From Desulfovibrio sp. (GTDB lineage Bacteria; Desulfobacterota; Desulfovibrionia; Desulfovibrionales; Desulfovibrionaceae), in the NCBI GenBank assembly GCA_031272715.1, contig JAISTH010000036.1:1-32974 (forward strand): 32,974 nt of DNA, written 5' to 3'. A model generated the notes under the pieces. It was not told the DNA's origin, searched no databases, and was given only the letters and a program-made list of their open reading frames with translations. Of the stretch, positions 30,984-32,974 are shown one piece after another. The position numbers and the translations under genes are program-made. How positions within the stretch are numbered: position 1 is the stretch's first letter; each line of letters begins with the position of its first letter.

Positions 30984-32051
30984 CTACACCGTCTCCTTGA
31001 TCTTCTTCACGATGTAGGCCCGCGCTCGCTGCTCCACCAGCTTCGAAAGCATCTTCGGCTCGATCCCGTTGGCGGCGATGGTGTCCGCCTCCTCCTTCTG
31101 CACGTCCCCAAGCACCCACTTGACGAAATGCCCGATGTACCTGGGCTCGAGCCCCGGGATGTTCTCAAGCCCCTGCCGGAGCCTGTTCTCCGTCACGGCG
31201 TACTCGACGAAGCGGGTCGCGGAGTCCAGCTGCACCGTGTCGACGGTCACCAGCTTCGGCGCCTTGACCACCGCGTGCTTCTCCCCCTTCACCTTGAAGG
31301 TGAAGCGCTTGTCGCCGTCGGCGTTGTGGGACCACACGACGCCCTCGCCAAGACCCTCGACCCCGAACTGCGCCGCCACGGGACAGCGTGCCTCCACCTG
31401 GAGGGTCACCCGCTCCAGCGGCTCCACGAACTCCTCCGCCCTGCCGAAGTCCACGTCCATGTGGAAGGTGGGGAAACGATGGATGCTGTAGACGCCCATC
31501 CCTTCGTCCGCAAACTCCCGCACCTCCTCGTCCGCGAGAAACCTCGGCCGCCACACGTCCCCGTCCTCTCCCGGAAAACGGTGCCAGACGGCGACGTCGA
31601 AGATGACGAACATCTTCGGGAGCTGGCACACCCCGACCCCTTTGTTGATGGTCTTGCCGCAGAACTCCCCGTGGAGCGCGACGTCGACCTCCAGCGCTTC
31701 GGGCTTGACGCACACGGGATGGCGCAAGGCACGATCCAGAAGCGCCTTCAGCGCCTCCCAACGACCCGGCAGGGCCTGGCACCAGGCCGCGAAGCCCTGG
31801 TTGTCCGCCTCCGGGGTGATGATGGAGGTCCTGGACTGGCACCAGATCTCGCTTCCGTCGGTGCACACCGCGGCGTTCGTGCCGTGGAGCTTCACCGTCC
31901 CGGTGAAGGGGAGGACGGGAAGCGGACGGGTCTCGTCGAAAACCGGTTCGCCGGCATCGTCCCTGCCGACGTACCGGTACACGGAGCGCACGTCGGCGAC
32001 GCACTGCCGGAACGCTCCGATGTCGTGGAACTTGCACATGTGTCGAGCCAT
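30984..32051 (-). CDS. Rnl2-like RNA ligase family protein, 355 aa
   Basis: An ATP-dependent nucleotidyltransferase. Motif I is KLHGTNAAVC with the adenylated lysine at residue 54. Later motifs are ALHGEFCGK (III-like), GEGVVWSH (IV) and FTFKVKGEKH (V), in the right order for the covalent nucleotidyltransferase fold. The C-terminal ~90 residues are helical and basic. These RNA ligases (PF09414 group) seal nicks or repair tRNA/RNA breaks and are common in phages and scattered in bacteria. The start at 32051 has GGAGGG 7 nt upstream. It lies 91 bp behind cysC in the same direction. The biological substrate is unknown. Confidence 0.83.
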   Translation of the reverse strand: MARHMCKFHDIGAFRQCVADVRSVYRYVGRDDAGEPVFDETRPLPVLPFTGTVKLHGTNAAVCTDGSEIWCQSRTSIITPEADNQGFAAWCQALPGRWEALKALLDRALRHPVCVKPEALEVDVALHGEFCGKTINKGVGVCQLPKMFVIFDVAVWHRFPGEDGDVWRPRFLADEEVREFADEGMGVYSIHRFPTFHMDVDFGRAEEFVEPLERVTLQVEARCPVAAQFGVEGLGEGVVWSHNADGDKRFTFKVKGEKHAVVKAPKLVTVDTVQLDSATRFVEYAVTENRLRQGLENIPGLEPRYIGHFVKWVLGDVQKEEADTIAANGIEPKMLSKLVEQRARAYIVKKIKETV

Positions 32052-32142
32052 GGGATCACCCTCCCCGCAAGGCCGCGTCCCCTTCCCACGCAAGAACGGC
32101 GCGAGGCGCCCCAAGGCGCCTGCATGCCGCGTTCCATGACGC

Positions 32143-32766
32143 CTATGGGGAGTCGATGCGGGTTTCCTTGCATATGAAACGGCGGAGCGCCTCCGCGCTT
32201 TCCTCGATGGCGAGTTCGTCCGTGCGGATCACCAGCGCGGGATCCTCGGGCTCCTCGTAGGGCGCCGAGACCCCGGTGTAGTTCTTGATGACGCCCTTCC
32301 TGGCCAGCTCGTAGAAGCCCTTGCAGTCCCGCTCCTCGCACACGGCCTGGGGGCAGGACACGTATATCTCCCTGAAGTCCCCCGCTCCCACGATGTCCGC
32401 GGCGTTCGCCCTGTCGGCGCGATAGGGGCTGATGAAGGCGCACAGGCACAGGATGCCGTGCTCCAGGAACAGACGGCCGACGTGGGCGACGCGGCGGATG
32501 TTCTCGTGGCGCGCCTCGGGGGAGAACCCGAGGTCGCTGCACAGTCCGCCCCGCATCCTGTCGCCGTCGAGGACCGCCAGCCCGAAGTAGCCGTCGTCGA
32601 ACAGAAGCTGCTCCACGCGGTGGGCGATGGTGGACTTCCCCGCCCCCGAGGGGCCGGTGAGCCAGAAGACCTTCGCCCTGTAGCCCTGGGACGCCTCCCT
32701 GTGCTCCCTCGCCAGGGATCGGGGAGGCGCCTTGATGTGCCGCTTCCGGTCCTGTCCATCGCCCAT
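32143..32766 (-). CDS. cysC: adenylylsulfate (APS) kinase
   Basis: 207 residues. APS kinase phosphorylates adenosine 5'-phosphosulfate to PAPS using ATP in the cytoplasm. Visible: the P-loop GPSGAGKST (38-46), the VLDGDRMRGGL segment that binds APS, DLGFSPEARHENIRRV, the ISPYRADR loop and the C-terminal VIRTDELAIEE region. The N-terminal ~30 residues are basic. The start at 32766 has GGAG 9 nt upstream. In sulfate reducers APS is mostly reduced by AprAB; a kinase supplies PAPS for sulfation or assimilation. It is codirectional with the RNA ligase gene. Confidence 0.92.
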   Translation of the reverse strand: MGDGQDRKRHIKAPPRSLAREHREASQGYRAKVFWLTGPSGAGKSTIAHRVEQLLFDDGYFGLAVLDGDRMRGGLCSDLGFSPEARHENIRRVAHVGRLFLEHGILCLCAFISPYRADRANAADIVGAGDFREIYVSCPQAVCEERDCKGFYELARKGVIKNYTGVSAPYEEPEDPALVIRTDELAIEESAEALRRFICKETRIDSP

Positions 32767-32857
32767 GTAGCATCTCCTCTACGAGGTTCGTGCGCCGCAG
32801 GATCCGTCCATGGCGGACCTGGGCCAAGCCGAAACGGCTCAAATGCGTCTTGATGAA

Positions 32858-32885
32858 TGACAGCTCCCGGGACTAAAGTCCCGGG
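32858..32885 (-). repeat. right-end hairpin of a second TnpB element
   Basis: A perfect 9-bp stem (32866-32874 with 32877-32885) with an AA loop is followed on the minus strand by GAGC and TGTCA (32862-32858). A hairpin carrying the tnpB stop followed by a TGTCA-like end is the usual right end of IS1341-type elements. It could also terminate transcription coming from the tnpB. Confidence 0.6.
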
Positions 32886-32974
32886 TTTCCAAGCGCGTGC
32901 GGGGACGGACTGACTGCATTCGCCTCCCTCGCGGGGGCCTCGGCCGTTTCGGGCCGCATGCACGGATCCGCTCC
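32873..32974 (-). CDS. tnpB: C-terminal end of a second TnpB-family protein (partial)
   Basis: 33 codons plus a TAG stop are readable on the minus strand and run off the window edge. The peptide starts GADPCMRPETAEAPARE and ends SPSPHALGNPGL. That variable tail, with its stop inside the right-end hairpin, is typical of TnpB C-termini. The catalytic core lies beyond 32974, so integrity cannot be judged. It is not a copy of the TnpB at 19568-21139: neither the tail nor the right-end sequence matches. Confidence 0.5.
   Translation of the reverse strand, partial: GADPCMRPETAEAPAREANAVSPSPHALGNPGL

Overview
This is a GC-rich bacterial window whose gene content fits the Desulfovibrionales (Desulfovibrio-like sulfate or sulfite reducers). 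The pointers are a fused FAD/iron-sulfur D-lactate dehydrogenase of the Dld-II type, a YeiH-type (UPF0324) sulfur-anion transporter candidate, HypF for [NiFe]-hydrogenase maturation, APS kinase, and a FliJ/MotE-like flagellar pair. This assignment is inferred from protein families; there is no rRNA or tRNA in the window.

Layout. 1-2353: a decayed left edge, a short hypothetical gene (455-838) with a good promoter and terminator, and a multi-pass membrane protein on the minus strand (1457-2353). 2849-6430: the large lactate/glycolate-type oxidoreductase. 6431-7511: no gene, but a 334-bp element bounded by matching 49-bp IS21-like terminal inverted repeats with no transposase. 7512-9124: a visibly AT-richer hipB-hipA toxin-antitoxin pair, followed by a convergent small hypothetical gene. 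9484-11107 (minus): a YeiH-family transporter followed by a 54-residue single-span membrane protein. 11963-19021: a compact plus-strand run of UDP-glucuronate epimerase, U32 peptidase-family protein, TrmN6-like methyltransferase and a PHP-UvrD helicase fusion; the last two overlap in ATGA. 19018-19287: a small convergent hypothetical gene.

19440-21640 is an IS200/IS605-group element of the TnpB-only (IS1341) type. It has an intact RuvC triad, a folded RNA-like right end (candidate reRNA/omegaRNA) and hairpins at the left end. Beyond it lie an 18-bp tandem repeat, a G12 tract next to a minus-strand promoter, and a three-gene accessory module at 22624-24598. The module consists of an unknown protein with an internal duplication, a DUF6036/AbiEii-like nucleotidyltransferase and an unknown small protein. 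It is preceded by helically phased palindromes and a TTGACA promoter and is flanked by two direct copies of a ~100-bp intergenic repeat. It is my best candidate for an undescribed toxin-antitoxin or defence system.

25097-32766 (all minus): MotE-like protein and FliJ (overlapping), an RluA-family pseudouridine synthase coupled to HypF, six perfect-period 20-bp repeats upstream of hypF, an Rnl2-like RNA ligase, and APS kinase. The window closes inside the 3' end of a second TnpB gene, whose stop codon lies in its right-end hairpin.
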